Shown: positions 23,329 through 32,693 of the stretch, one piece after another
Numbering within the stretch: position 1 is the first letter of the stretch
Layout of the letters: each line of letters starts with the position of its first letter
Assembly: GCF_049898325.1 (NCBI RefSeq)
Contig: NZ_JAFCXL010000015.1
Coordinates: forward strand, 1 to 64,000
Length of the DNA stretch: 64,000 nt
DNA from: JAFCUW01 sp049898325
GTDB lineage: Bacteria > Pseudomonadota > Gammaproteobacteria > Burkholderiales > Burkholderiaceae_D
Reading direction: 5' to 3'
Made by a program: the position numbers and the translations under genes
Notes under the pieces: generated by a model
Told to the model about the DNA's origin: nothing
Seen by the model: only the letters and a program-made list of their open reading frames with translations
Database searches by the model: none

Positions 23329-24477
23329 CTACAGACGGTGGCTGCGGTCGGCGGCGACGATGGCGGGCGGCAGAGCGACGCCCTTGCCCACCACCAGCAC
23401 TTTGAACAATTCGCCCATCTCGGCGGGCGAGACCAGCTTTTGCACGGCGCTCGCCTGCGGCAGGTAGCGCGCGGCATCCTGCGGATCGGTGCGCAGGAGC
23501 AATTCGCCGATGCCGCCGCCGATCAGGAAGCCCGCCTGCGTCATGAAGGCGAGCACGTCGAGGCCACTGTCCTGCGCCGCCAGCGCCATCGCCGTGAAAT
23601 CGACGTGGGCGGTGATGTCCTGCAGGCCGGGCAGATAAAACGGGTCGGTGTGGGCATGGTGGCGGTAGTGGCACATCAGGGTGCCGCCGGTGCGATCGTC
23701 GACATAATATTCGTGGGCGGGAAAGCCGTAGTCGAACAGCAAGGCCGCGCCGGGGCCGTCGCCCAGCATGCGCGCGAGCGCCTCCATGAAGCCCACCGCC
23801 AGCGGGTGCACCTCGGTCAGGTAGCCGATGTCGAGGCTGTCGGCGTCGACCACCTGGCGGGCGATCTGCGCGGCCAGCGCGGCGTCCGGCGCCTGCCGGC
23901 CCCAGGCCAGCCGGCCGTCTTCGATGGTGACGGTGACCTGCTGCCAGCCGTCGGCGCTCTTGCTGACCAGTTCGACGGGCATGGCATCGAGCACTTCATT
24001 GGCCAGCACCACCCCGCTGAAGCGTTCGGGCAGGGCGTCGAGCCAGCGCACCTGGGGAAAGGCGGCCAGCGCCTGCTGCTGGCGCTGGCGCAATTCGCCC
24101 GACAATTCGACGATGAAATAATGCTCGACCTCGATGCCCGCCTCGGCCAGGCTGCGCAGCACGTCGTGCGCCAGTTTGCCCGTGCCGGCGCCGAATTCGA
24201 GGATGGCCGGCGCGCTTTGGGCGATAATAGCGGCAGCGACCCGGGCGATGGTGGCGCCGAACAGGGCAGTCAACTCCGGCGCCGTTGTAAAATCGCCCGC
24301 CGCGCCCAGCTTGGCCGAGCCGCCGCTGTAGTAGCCGAGGCGGGGCGTGTACAGGGCCAGTTCCATGAAGCGGGCGAACGGCACGGCGCCGCCGGCTCGC
24401 GCAATGTCGTCGGCGATCAGCTGCAGCAGGGCGTGGGACGCGGCCAGCGCGTCGGGGGCGGGTTCAGGCAAGGACAT
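23329..24477 (-). CDS. SAM-dependent methyltransferase, MidA/NDUFAF7 family
   Basis: The 382-residue protein has the family's N-terminal block (FARFMELALYTPRLGYYSGG...GDFTTAPELTALFG) and the SAM-binding loop LEFGAGTGKLA at about residue 94. NEVLDAMPVELV and LLFDYGFPAHEYY are further family motifs. In mitochondria the homologue methylates an Arg of complex I subunit NDUFS2; in bacteria the substrate is not established. It is divergent from the pteridine reductase-like gene and coupled to the J-domain gene. Confidence 0.87.
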   Translation of the reverse strand: MSLPEPAPDALAASHALLQLIADDIARAGGAVPFARFMELALYTPRLGYYSGGSAKLGAAGDFTTAPELTALFGATIARVAAAIIAQSAPAILEFGAGTGKLAHDVLRSLAEAGIEVEHYFIVELSGELRQRQQQALAAFPQVRWLDALPERFSGVVLANEVLDAMPVELVSKSADGWQQVTVTIEDGRLAWGRQAPDAALAAQIARQVVDADSLDIGYLTEVHPLAVGFMEALARMLGDGPGAALLFDYGFPAHEYYVDDRTGGTLMCHYRHHAHTDPFYLPGLQDITAHVDFTAMALAAQDSGLDVLAFMTQAGFLIGGGIGELLLRTDPQDAARYLPQASAVQKLVSPAEMGELFKVLVVGKGVALPPAIVAADRSHRL

Positions 24478-24575
24478 CCGGCCATTGTAGCGACAATGGC
24501 CGCAAGCAACAATTTATGCAGCATTTTCGCTGCATCGACCTTAATTATTTTATGCACGATTCCGCATAATTGCTC

Positions 24576-25355
24576 ATGAGCGCATCCCCTCCATTACCGC
24601 ACGTCAAAACCGCCCTCGTCACCGGGGCCGGCCGCCGCATTGGCCGCGCCATCGCGCTGGGCCTGGCGCGGGCCGGCTGGGACATCGCCCTGCACTACCG
24701 CAGCTCGGCCACCGAGGCGGCCGAGACGGCGGCGCTGGTGCGCGCGCTGGGCCGCCGGGTGGCGCTGCTCGAGGCCGACCTGGGCGACGAGGCCGCCGTG
24801 CGCGCCCTGTTGCCGCGGGCGATCGCCGCGCTGGGCGCCGTCACCTGCGTCGTCAACAACGCCTCCCTGTTCGAGTACGACAACGCGGCCGATTTTTCGC
24901 CTGCGCTGCTGGCCACCCACATGCAAGCCAATGTCGCCGCGCCGATCCTGCTGGCGCAGGCGCTGCACGGGGCCACCGCGGCCGATGGCGCGGCGGTGGT
25001 GATCAACCTGCTCGACCAAAAACTCAGTAACCTCAATCCCGATTACCTGTCCTACACGCTGTCGAAAGCGGCGTTGCAAACGGCCACCATCATGCTGGCG
25101 CAGGCGCTGGCGCCCAGCGTGCGGGTGGTGGGCGTCTCGCCCGGCATCACCATGGTGTCGGGCGAGCAAAGCGCGGCCAGTTTCGCACGCGCCCACCAGG
25201 CCACGCCGCTGGGCCGCTCGAGCACCCCCGACGACATCGCCGACGCCGTCTGCTACCTGGCGGGCGCGCGCGCCGTCACCGGCACCACCGTGCTCGTCGA
25301 TGGCGGCCAGCACCTGGTGCCGCTGACACGCGACGTGATGTTTCTCACCAAATAA
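24576..25355 (+). CDS. Short-chain dehydrogenase, probably pteridine/dihydromonapterin reductase (FolM-like)
   Basis: A 259-residue classical SDR: NADP-binding TGAGRRIGRAIA at about residue 17, NNAS at about 90, and YTLSK, the catalytic Tyr-x3-Lys, at about 160. The TGAGRRIG form with Arg after Gly and the DQKLSNLNPDYLSYTLSK context match pteridine reductases. It lies directly before folB, which supports a role in folate or tetrahydromonapterin metabolism. The start is the ATG at 24576; an in-frame TTG lies two codons upstream. Substrate is inferred. Confidence 0.78.
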   Translation: MSASPPLPHVKTALVTGAGRRIGRAIALGLARAGWDIALHYRSSATEAAETAALVRALGRRVALLEADLGDEAAVRALLPRAIAALGAVTCVVNNASLFEYDNAADFSPALLATHMQANVAAPILLAQALHGATAADGAAVVINLLDQKLSNLNPDYLSYTLSKAALQTATIMLAQALAPSVRVVGVSPGITMVSGEQSAASFARAHQATPLGRSSTPDDIADAVCYLAGARAVTGTTVLVDGGQHLVPLTRDVMFLTK

Positions 25356-25380
25356 AGTATCTGTTCATTAAAGGTTCCCA

Positions 25381-25776
25381 TTGTCCGCCCTCCTCCACCC
25401 CAAGCTGGCCGATTGCCGCCGTCTGTTCCTGCGCAATTACGAAATCATGATCAACATCGGCGTGCACGATTTTGAAAAGCACGGCGAGCAGCGCGTGCTG
25501 ATCAATGTCGACCTGTTCATCCCGCTGGCCCTGTCGACCCCGAACCAGGACCTGCTCGACGAAGTGGTCGACTACGATTTCATGCGCGAGACGGTCACGC
25601 AGCGCATGGCGCAGGGCCATGTGCACCTGCAGGAAACCCTGGTCGACGACCTCGCCGACGCCCTGCTGGCCCATCCGCGTGTGCGCGCCGTGTGCATCTC
25701 GAGCATGAAGCCCGATGTGTATCCCGACTGCGAAGGCGTGGGCGTGGAAGTTTTCAAGATCAAGGACGCAGCATGA
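25381..25776 (+). CDS. folB: Dihydroneopterin aldolase family protein
   Basis: A 131-residue FolB-type protein (LRNYEIMINIGVHDFEKHGEQRVLINVDLF, DEVVDYDFMRETV, ETLVDDLADALL). FolB converts dihydroneopterin to hydroxymethyl-dihydropterin in folate synthesis. The start is a TTG at 25381 with AAAGG about 6 bases upstream; the next ATG would remove the conserved strand. It lies 25 bases after the SDR gene, and its stop overlaps the ttcA start (ATGA). Confidence 0.85.
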   Translation: MSALLHPKLADCRRLFLRNYEIMINIGVHDFEKHGEQRVLINVDLFIPLALSTPNQDLLDEVVDYDFMRETVTQRMAQGHVHLQETLVDDLADALLAHPRVRAVCISSMKPDVYPDCEGVGVEVFKIKDAA

Positions 25777-26687
25777 GCGCGGTGATGCCGGACGTGTCGG
25801 AAGCCAAGGCGGACAAGATCGCCTACGAGAACAACAAGCTGCACAAGCGACTGTGCCGCCTGGTGGGCCAGGCGATCGGCGACTTCAACATGATCGAAGA
25901 GGGCGACAAGGTGATGGTGTGCCTGTCCGGCGGCAAGGACAGCTACGCCCTGCTGGACATCCTGCTGACCCTGCGCGAGCGGGCGCCCATCCATTTTGAC
26001 CTGATCGCCGTCAACCTCGATCAAAAGCAGCCGAATTTTCCCGCCGATATACTGCCCGCCTACCTGGAAAAGCTGGGGGTGCCGTACCACATCGAAAACC
26101 AGGACACCTACAGCATCGTCAAGCGCCTGATCCCGGAAGGCAAGACCACCTGCTCGCTGTGCTCGCGCCTGCGCCGCGGCATCCTGTACCGCGTTGCCGA
26201 CGAACTCGGCTGCAACAAGATCGCCCTGGGCCACCACCGCGACGACATCCTCGAAACCTTCTTCCTGAATATGTTTTTTGGCGGCAAACTCAAAGGCATG
26301 CCGGCCAAGCTCGTCTCCGACGATGGCAAGCACATGGTGATCCGCCCGCTCGCCTACGTGAAAGAAGCGGACTCGACGCGATATGCGGAAGTCAAACAGT
26401 TTCCCATCATCCCGTGCGACCTGTGCGGCTCGCAGGAAAACCTGCAGCGAAAACAGATCAAGGGCTTGATGCGCGAGTGGGAACAAAAGTACCCGGGCCG
26501 TGTCGAAAGCATTTTTTCGTCGCTGTCGACGGTGGTGCCCTCGCACCTGATGGACAAGAACCTGTTCGGCTTTACCGACCTGAAAACCGACGGCCTCGCC
26601 AATCCGCTGGGCGACATCGCCTTCGACGAGGAGCCATGCTCGACGCCGACGGCCCCGTTCAACACCATCACCCTGCGCCCGCTGTAA
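25773..26687 (+). CDS. ttcA: tRNA 2-thiocytidine(32) synthetase TtcA
   Basis: The 304-residue PP-loop ATPase installs 2-thiocytidine at position 32 of some tRNAs, using an iron-sulfur cluster. The PP-loop is CLSGGKDSYALLD at about residue 50. The cluster Cys are in CSLCSRLRRG at about 130 and CDLCGSQENLQR at about 217. It starts within the folB stop (ATGA). The gene ends 4 bases from the convergent P450 stop, and no terminator is visible between them. Confidence 0.95.
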   Translation: MSAVMPDVSEAKADKIAYENNKLHKRLCRLVGQAIGDFNMIEEGDKVMVCLSGGKDSYALLDILLTLRERAPIHFDLIAVNLDQKQPNFPADILPAYLEKLGVPYHIENQDTYSIVKRLIPEGKTTCSLCSRLRRGILYRVADELGCNKIALGHHRDDILETFFLNMFFGGKLKGMPAKLVSDDGKHMVIRPLAYVKEADSTRYAEVKQFPIIPCDLCGSQENLQRKQIKGLMREWEQKYPGRVESIFSSLSTVVPSHLMDKNLFGFTDLKTDGLANPLGDIAFDEEPCSTPTAPFNTITLRPL

Positions 26688-26691
26688 AAAT

Positions 26692-28137
26692 TCAGCGGGG
26701 CGCCAGTGCCAGGCACAGGGGCTCGGCCGGGCGCATGGTGATGTGGAACACGGGCGTGGGCGGCGCCATGCCGTCCGCCAGCGCCAGCGTGAAGCGCTGC
26801 AACAACATCGCCGCCACCAGCGTCATCTGCGCCATCGCCAGGTGCTGGCCCAGGCACACGCGGGGACCGCTGCCGAGCGGCATGAAGGCGCCGCGCGGCG
26901 GGGCCGCGGCGGTGTCGCCAAAGCGCTCGGGCATAAAGGCGTGCGGCTCGGCAAACCAGCGGGGATCGTGGTGCATCAGCTGCGGCGGGATCATGAACAT
27001 GGTGCCGGCAGGCAGCTGCCATCCGCCCAGCGTGATGGCGCGGGTCGACCTGCGACTGAGCAGGACCGGCGCGGCCGGGTACAGGCGCATGGTTTCCAGC
27101 AAAGATTGATGCAGCAGGCGTAGCCGGGGCACATCCTCCGCGCCCGGCGCTCTGCCTTGCAAGACGCCATCGACCTCCCCTTGCAGCGCCCCTTGCAGGG
27201 CCGGATTGGCCGCCATGCACCAGGCCCACCAGGTCAGGGTGGCGGCCCCCGTTTCATGGCCGGCCAGGAAGGTCGTCATGCATTCGTCGTGGACCGCCTT
27301 CAAGGGCCAGTGGGCGGGATCGGCATGGTGCAGCGCCAGCAGCCGGCTGAGCATGTCGGCCGGCCAGGCAGCCCGGTCCAGCGCCAGGCGCGCGCCGATG
27401 TGGCGCTCGATCAATCCCTTGAGCACGCGCCGCCCCTGGCGCGCGCGGCGTTTCCACGGCATCCAGTCGGGCAGGCTGACGGGCCAGTACATGGCGGCGT
27501 TGGCGGCCACCGCCGTGTCGTGCACGGCGCGCCCGGCCAGGGCCGAATCGGCCCCGCTGGCATCCGTAAACAGCATGCGCAAGATCAGCCCCATGCCCAG
27601 CGCATTGAAGGCCGGCTCGATGGGAAAGCGGGCCCCGCCCTCGCCCCACAGCGCCATGGCGTCGGCCGCCGCCGCCGTGATCAGCGGGATCAATGGCTGT
27701 ACGCCCTTGGGCGAAAACAGCGGCTGCAGCGCCTGGCGCTTGATCTTCCAGGCGTCGCCCTCGGCCGTGAGCACGCTGTTGCCGTGCAGCCCACTGAAAA
27801 TGGCGATGGCGTGCTCCCAGCGGATCAGATCGTCGTGGTGGTCCACCAGCAACTGGCGCACCAGCGCCGGCGCCATCACGACGAGCGTGTGTTCGGGCCA
27901 GATCTTCAGGTGGACCAGGTCGCCGTACTGGCGCTGCCATTGCTCGAGCGTGCCCAGCAGATCGCGCGCCATGCGCCGCAGCAGGCCCCAGCCGGTGATG
28001 CCGGACGGCGGCCCGGGCGGCCAGGCGCCCGGCGCTTGTACAGGAGGCGTGGGGCGATGGGGACATTCGGCGGGGACAGGTTTCATGCCAGCGATGATGC
28101 GCCGCCAGAACGCGTTCGTCTTGAACGCAAACGACAT
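26692..28137 (-). CDS. Cytochrome P450
   Basis: A 481-residue P450 with all landmark motifs: I-helix AGHETGAATL, ExxR (ETMR), and the haem-binding FMPLGSGPRVCLGQHLA with the thiolate Cys. The overall form is of the CYP4/CYP102-like, fatty-acid-hydroxylase-type P450s, which is only a weak hint at substrate. No fused reductase or ferredoxin gene is adjacent, so electrons must come from elsewhere. A shorter start at 28086 (MKPVPAECPH) is also possible. It is divergent from the AraC-type regulator at 28174, which may control it. Confidence 0.9.
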   Translation of the reverse strand: MSFAFKTNAFWRRIIAGMKPVPAECPHRPTPPVQAPGAWPPGPPSGITGWGLLRRMARDLLGTLEQWQRQYGDLVHLKIWPEHTLVVMAPALVRQLLVDHHDDLIRWEHAIAIFSGLHGNSVLTAEGDAWKIKRQALQPLFSPKGVQPLIPLITAAAADAMALWGEGGARFPIEPAFNALGMGLILRMLFTDASGADSALAGRAVHDTAVAANAAMYWPVSLPDWMPWKRRARQGRRVLKGLIERHIGARLALDRAAWPADMLSRLLALHHADPAHWPLKAVHDECMTTFLAGHETGAATLTWWAWCMAANPALQGALQGEVDGVLQGRAPGAEDVPRLRLLHQSLLETMRLYPAAPVLLSRRSTRAITLGGWQLPAGTMFMIPPQLMHHDPRWFAEPHAFMPERFGDTAAAPPRGAFMPLGSGPRVCLGQHLAMAQMTLVAAMLLQRFTLALADGMAPPTPVFHITMRPAEPLCLALAPR

Positions 28138-28173
28138 GCCGAACCGCTTGCGCGATTGCTATACTTGTCATCC

Positions 28174-29103
28174 ATGCAAAACGTGCCCGCCGATCCGGAT
28201 TCATGCTGCCCCCTGCCGCTGGCGCGCGCCCCGCGTGCCAGCGGCAGTGACGCGCCCGCCCACGCCTCGTTGCGCCTGCCGCCGGCGGGCCTGCAGGGCG
28301 CGCTGGTGGCCCTGCTCACGCGCGATACGCGCGCGCTCACGCTGACGGCGCCCCAGCGCCTGAGCCATTTCCCCGCCTCGCCGCTGGTGACGATTTCCTG
28401 GTTTCACCAGCTCGACAGCGGGCTGGTGGGGCCGGCGCCCGGGCAATGGCAAGCGTTCGGCGCCGCCGTCGTCGTCTCCGGCACCCAGTCGAAGCCCGTC
28501 ACCACGTGGACGCCGACCAGTGGCAAGGGCACCATGGCCTGCTTCAACGCCGACGCGGCGCAGGCGCTGTTCGGCCTCGACCTGGCCGCCATCCAGGACC
28601 GCTTCGTGCCGGCCAGCGAGGCCATCGACGCCAGCTTCGCGCCCCTGTGGGAGGCCCTGCTCGCCTGCGAGGACGACGCCGTTCTGGCGCTGCTGGCGGC
28701 GCACCTGGCGCCGCGCTGGAATGCCCTGCAGGGACGGCGCCCGGACCAGCTGTCGCTGCGCCAGCTGGGACGCAACTGGGTCGAACGCCTGGCCTGGCAA
28801 GCGCAGGACTGGGGGCGCGTGCACAGCCGCCGCCAGGTCGAGCGGCGCATCAAGACGTTCAGCGGCAGGTCGCTGCGCCACTGGCAGTCGCTGGTGCGCA
28901 CCGAGGGCCTGTTCTTTGCCGCGCGCGATCGCTTCGAGGCGGGCCAGCCCTTCGACTGGGCCACGCTGGCGCACGAGGAAGGCTTTGCCGACCAGGCCCA
29001 CATGAGCCGGATGACGCGCCGCATCACCGGCTTCGCGCCGGGCGAGTTCGCCCAGCGCTTCAGCGACGACGAGTCGTTCTGGGTCTATCGCCTGTGGGTG
29101 TGA
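28174..29103 (+). CDS. AraC-family transcriptional regulator
   Basis: A 309-residue regulator. The C-terminal region (about 215-300: RQVERRIKTFSGRSLRHWQSL, TLAHEEGFADQAHMSRMTRRITGFAPGEF) is an AraC-type double helix-turn-helix. The N-terminal domain is not a recognised sensor. It is divergent from the P450. An extended -10-like TGCTATACT lies at 28157-28165, which would give an almost leaderless mRNA. The 3' end overlaps the convergent transporter gene by 19 bases. Confidence 0.87.
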   Translation: MQNVPADPDSCCPLPLARAPRASGSDAPAHASLRLPPAGLQGALVALLTRDTRALTLTAPQRLSHFPASPLVTISWFHQLDSGLVGPAPGQWQAFGAAVVVSGTQSKPVTTWTPTSGKGTMACFNADAAQALFGLDLAAIQDRFVPASEAIDASFAPLWEALLACEDDAVLALLAAHLAPRWNALQGRRPDQLSLRQLGRNWVERLAWQAQDWGRVHSRRQVERRIKTFSGRSLRHWQSLVRTEGLFFAARDRFEAGQPFDWATLAHEEGFADQAHMSRMTRRITGFAPGEFAQRFSDDESFWVYRLWV

Positions 29104-30317
29104 GCGGCGCCGTCGCGGCGCCCAAGCGCCAGGTAAGCGAGCGTCGACAGCGCCACGAAGGCGAGCGTGCTGATCATGTAATTGACACTGGGCGCATACC
29201 AGAGCGTCGACACCACCAGGGTGCCCAGCGCGGCAAACCCGTACTGGGTACAGGTCAGCAGGCCCAGCGCATGGGCGCCGTGCTGGGGAAAATGGTTCGT
29301 CACGGCCACCTGGGCGGGCGGAATGATCAGCGCCGTGGCCAGCCGCAGCAGGCAGGTGCCGATCACCATCAGCACGGCGACGCTGGCCGCTTGCTTGAAC
29401 AGCAGCGCGGCCAGCACGCAGGCGGCGCCCGCCACCGACACCCACAAGCCGACGCCGATGATGCGCCGGGGCGGCAGCGCGCGCGCGTTCAGGCGGCTCA
29501 TCAGGCGATTGCCCGCCAGGTAGGACAGCGCCAGCGCGATGAAGACATAGCCATAGGTGCTGGCCGACAGCGCCAACTGCTGCAGGAACATGAAGCTGGA
29601 AATACTGATGAAGGCATAGAAGGCGGCAAACGCGGCGCCGACCAGCAGCGCCATGCCCCGGAAATACGGGTCGCCCAGCACCTGGCCGTAATGGCGCGCG
29701 TGCGCCGACCAGCGGAACGCCGCCTTCAAGGCCGGCTGGCGCAGATTGGTTTCGCCGATGCGGGCCCAGGCCCAGGCGAACAAAGGAATATCTAGCAGGC
29801 ACAGCACCCAGAAACACACGCGCCAGTTCGACCATGCGACGATGGCGCTGCCCAGCACGGGCGCCAGGATGGGCGAGAGCACCAGGCCGATCACCAGCAG
29901 GCCGGTGGCGTGGACCTGCGCCTGTTCATCGAGCGTGTCCTTGATGATCATACGCAGCACGATGTAGACGGCGGCGCTGCCCAGCGCCTGCACGGCGCGC
30001 AGCACGATCATGGCGCCGATCGAGCTGCACAGGGCGATGCCAACGGTGGCGAGGATGTGCAGGCCGAAGCAGAGCAGGATGGTGGGGCGGCGCCCCCGCA
30101 CGTCGCTGACCACGCCGATGAACAGCACCGCCACCGCCTGGCAGATGTTGTAGACGGAGATGGTGCGGCTGGCGACCTCGATGCTGCTGTTGAACTCGCT
30201 GGCGATCTGCGGCAGGCCGGGCAAAAAAATATCCGTGCAGGCCTGGGTGACGAACAACAACAGCACCATCAGCACCGTGGGGACGGGCCGGGCAGCCGGT
30301 GCGGGCAGCGGCGCCAT
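29085..30317 (-). CDS. Bcr/CflA-family MFS drug efflux transporter
   Basis: A 410-residue inner membrane protein with about 12 transmembrane helices. TDIFLPGLPQIASEF and DVRGRRPTILLCF are typical of the Bcr/CflA subgroup of drug:H+ antiporters. The ATG at 30317 is preferred over the GTG two codons upstream, which would abut the stop of the M14 gene (30324). The pair are probably cotranscribed. Substrate unknown. Confidence 0.87.
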   Translation of the reverse strand: MAPLPAPAARPVPTVLMVLLLFVTQACTDIFLPGLPQIASEFNSSIEVASRTISVYNICQAVAVLFIGVVSDVRGRRPTILLCFGLHILATVGIALCSSIGAMIVLRAVQALGSAAVYIVLRMIIKDTLDEQAQVHATGLLVIGLVLSPILAPVLGSAIVAWSNWRVCFWVLCLLDIPLFAWAWARIGETNLRQPALKAAFRWSAHARHYGQVLGDPYFRGMALLVGAAFAAFYAFISISSFMFLQQLALSASTYGYVFIALALSYLAGNRLMSRLNARALPPRRIIGVGLWVSVAGAACVLAALLFKQAASVAVLMVIGTCLLRLATALIIPPAQVAVTNHFPQHGAHALGLLTCTQYGFAALGTLVVSTLWYAPSVNYMISTLAFVALSTLAYLALGRRDGAAHTHRR

Positions 30318-30323
30318 GGACAC

Positions 30324-32087
30324 TTACCGCAAGACGGCGTCGCTGCGCATCACCGGGTACAGATTGAAGCGCTCATCCCACGAGCCATGCCGGCGGGCGA
30401 AAAACTCGAGGCGCGCGCGGGCGTTTTTGGCGAACGCGGGATCGCTCTCGAGGCGCTGGCGAAACTGCGCCGCCAGCGCCGGATCGGCCGCCATCTGGGC
30501 GCGGGCGACGTCTTCGGCCACGTATTCCTCCATATACTCCTTGCGCTCGAAGGCATTGTTGAAAATGCCCCAGGCCAGCAGCGAATCGGGCGCTTGCGGC
30601 TCGAGCATGGCCATCACCAGGCGCGCCTTGGGCTGGCCCACCGGCACGAACAGGGCGCCGGCGGCCAGGTCGCGGGGCTCGGCCTGCCAGGCGCCCGTCA
30701 CCGTCAGCCGCTGGTGCGATTCGAAGGAGCCGGCGGTGAAGCTGGTCTTGTCGGCGCGGAAGGTTTCCACCTTGGCCGCCGGGTGCGCCGCCGCCAGCAC
30801 CGTGTAGGTGATGGCGTGCTGGCGCAGCTTGGCCGCGACGATCGCAGCGTAAGCCGCCGGCACCACGTAGCCGGCGCCGGGCGCCGTCACGCTCAAGTCG
30901 GGCAACACTTCGTCGCGCAGGGGCACGGTCCAGGTTTGCGGCGTGGTTTCGTCGTAGCGGGTCATCAGGATGCCGGATACATCGGACGGAGTGCGCGTGT
31001 AGGCGTAGCCCTTGAAGTCGACCATGCGCGACTTCTCCGTGGTTTTCCAGCTCAGCGGCACGGCGCTGCCGGCAATCCTGACGGCGCGCGCATCGGCCGC
31101 GTCCGCCGCTTGCTGCCAGGCGGCGCCGTGCGCCGCCACCTGCTCGAGCACCGACACGATGGCGTTGTGGGTGATCCGCACGCGGGTCGGATAGTCTTTC
31201 CAGGAATGCGTTTCGACCAGCATGGCCATGCGGTTACGCAACTGAAAATAGCCGGTGGAAAAGCGCGGGTCGGACACCCCGTCGGCAAAGCCGGAGGCGG
31301 GATTGTCGTTTTCAACGAAGGACATGTAGTAGGACTGGGGCTGCGAGCCCAGCCTGGTAATGTCGGCGATCACGCCGCCGCGCAGCGCCAGTCCCGCCTG
31401 GCGGAAGGCCACGTCGCCCGAGTACACGGGTTCGACCTGGATGGAGACGTCGTGCTCGAACTTGGCGCCGTCGGTGACGTGCAGGTCGACGTAGACCAGC
31501 GGGTCCCAGGCGTTCACCAGCGCCAGCATCGCCTGCATTTCAGGTGCGTCGGCCTTGACGTAGTCGCGGTTCAAATTGAAATTTTGCGCCGTGGTGCGCC
31601 AGCCCATGGCCACCGGCCCCCGCTGGTTCGGCCGGTTGTTCGGGGTAAAGCGCTCGTGGCCATCGACGTTGAACACGGGCACGAACAGCAGCACCTGGCG
31701 GTCCAGCGCGCCCTTGGCCAGCCGGTTCTCGAGCAGCGCGCGCAGGGCCTGGAAACCGGCGTCCTTGCCATCGATTTCACCGGCGTGGATGCCGCCCTGG
31801 ATCAGCGTCACCGGCAGCTTGCGCTGGCGCGCCGCGCTGGCCGTGAAGGCGCCCGTGCGGGTGACGATCAGCGCCTTCATGGGCCGCCCTTCCGGGGTGG
31901 TGCCAAAGTCGATGCACTTGACCTGCTTCGGGTAGGCGCTTTGAAAGGCGCTACACAGGGCGATCACCTCGTCGTAGCGGCCGGTGCGGAGAAAGCCGGA
32001 ACGCTCCGACACCGTGGTCAGGTCGGGCGCCGCCTGCGCCAGGGGCATGGCGGCGGACAGGGCGAGCAGTGCGGCGGTACGGATCAT
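30324..32087 (-). CDS. Secreted M14-family zinc carboxypeptidase
   Basis: The 587-residue protein has a signal peptide (MIRTAALLALSAAMPLAQA). The M14 zinc site is visible: HAGEIDGKDAG (His and Glu ligands, about residue 101) and VDLHVTDGAKF (third ligand, about 200). LVETHSWKDY at about 295 contains the likely catalytic Glu. It should cleave C-terminal residues from peptides in the periplasm or outside. The C-terminal 250 residues form an accessory region typical of this long subgroup. Confidence 0.85.
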   Translation of the reverse strand: MIRTAALLALSAAMPLAQAAPDLTTVSERSGFLRTGRYDEVIALCSAFQSAYPKQVKCIDFGTTPEGRPMKALIVTRTGAFTASAARQRKLPVTLIQGGIHAGEIDGKDAGFQALRALLENRLAKGALDRQVLLFVPVFNVDGHERFTPNNRPNQRGPVAMGWRTTAQNFNLNRDYVKADAPEMQAMLALVNAWDPLVYVDLHVTDGAKFEHDVSIQVEPVYSGDVAFRQAGLALRGGVIADITRLGSQPQSYYMSFVENDNPASGFADGVSDPRFSTGYFQLRNRMAMLVETHSWKDYPTRVRITHNAIVSVLEQVAAHGAAWQQAADAADARAVRIAGSAVPLSWKTTEKSRMVDFKGYAYTRTPSDVSGILMTRYDETTPQTWTVPLRDEVLPDLSVTAPGAGYVVPAAYAAIVAAKLRQHAITYTVLAAAHPAAKVETFRADKTSFTAGSFESHQRLTVTGAWQAEPRDLAAGALFVPVGQPKARLVMAMLEPQAPDSLLAWGIFNNAFERKEYMEEYVAEDVARAQMAADPALAAQFRQRLESDPAFAKNARARLEFFARRHGSWDERFNLYPVMRSDAVLR

Positions 32088-32204
32088 CGGCTTTACTCCG
32101 GCAAAATTTGATAGATAGAAATTATAGTCGGCGCCATGTCAACCGTGCCGCCGATCACGCCGTCTTTTGTTATTCTGAATAGACAAATTGATACAGGAAC
32201 CACC

Positions 32205-32600
32205 ATGACAACTGAACTGACCCTGCTGGCCTGGACGCTGGTGCTGGCGCTGGCGCAAATTTTCTTGGCGTCCACCCTGCGCACCAAGGAAACCGGGCTG
32301 TCGTACAACGTGAGCGCGCGCGACACCGACGCGCCGCCGCCGGGGCGCCTGACGGCGCGCGCCCAGCGCGCCCAGGCCAACCTGTTCGAGACCCTGCCCC
32401 TGTTCGCCGCCGCCGTGCTGATCGCCCACAGCGCCAATGTGCACAGCAGCGTGACCGTGATGGCGTGCTGGCTGTACCTGGGCGCGCGCATTGTCTACCT
32501 GCCGCTGTACCTGCTGGGCGTGCCGGTGCTGCGCACGCTGGTGTGGGGCGTGTCGCTGGCCGGCCTGGTGATGCTGCTCAAGGCCTTGCTGATGGGGTGA
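32205..32600 (+). CDS. MAPEG-family membrane protein
   Basis: A 131-residue protein with four hydrophobic segments and the MAPEG pattern (RAQRAQANLFETLPLFAAAV, WLYLGARIVYLPLYLLGV). The family includes glutathione-dependent enzymes, but bacterial members like this one have no assigned activity. ATG 32205 has AGGA 7 bases upstream. Confidence 0.85.
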   Translation: MTTELTLLAWTLVLALAQIFLASTLRTKETGLSYNVSARDTDAPPPGRLTARAQRAQANLFETLPLFAAAVLIAHSANVHSSVTVMACWLYLGARIVYLPLYLLGVPVLRTLVWGVSLAGLVMLLKALLMG

Positions 32601-32693
32601 GCTTGTCGCCGCCATTGCAAAGTGCGCCAGCCGTTCTAGTATGAAGACAGGCAGCGCCCCGGCCGGGGCGCCGCATTTCTCCAGGAGAATGCC

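Noticed and set aside
20392..24579. 1395-codon open frame spanning the opposite strand of several genes
   Set aside because: It covers the HD-GYP, J-domain and MidA genes antisense. Its content is low-complexity Gly, Ala and Arg.
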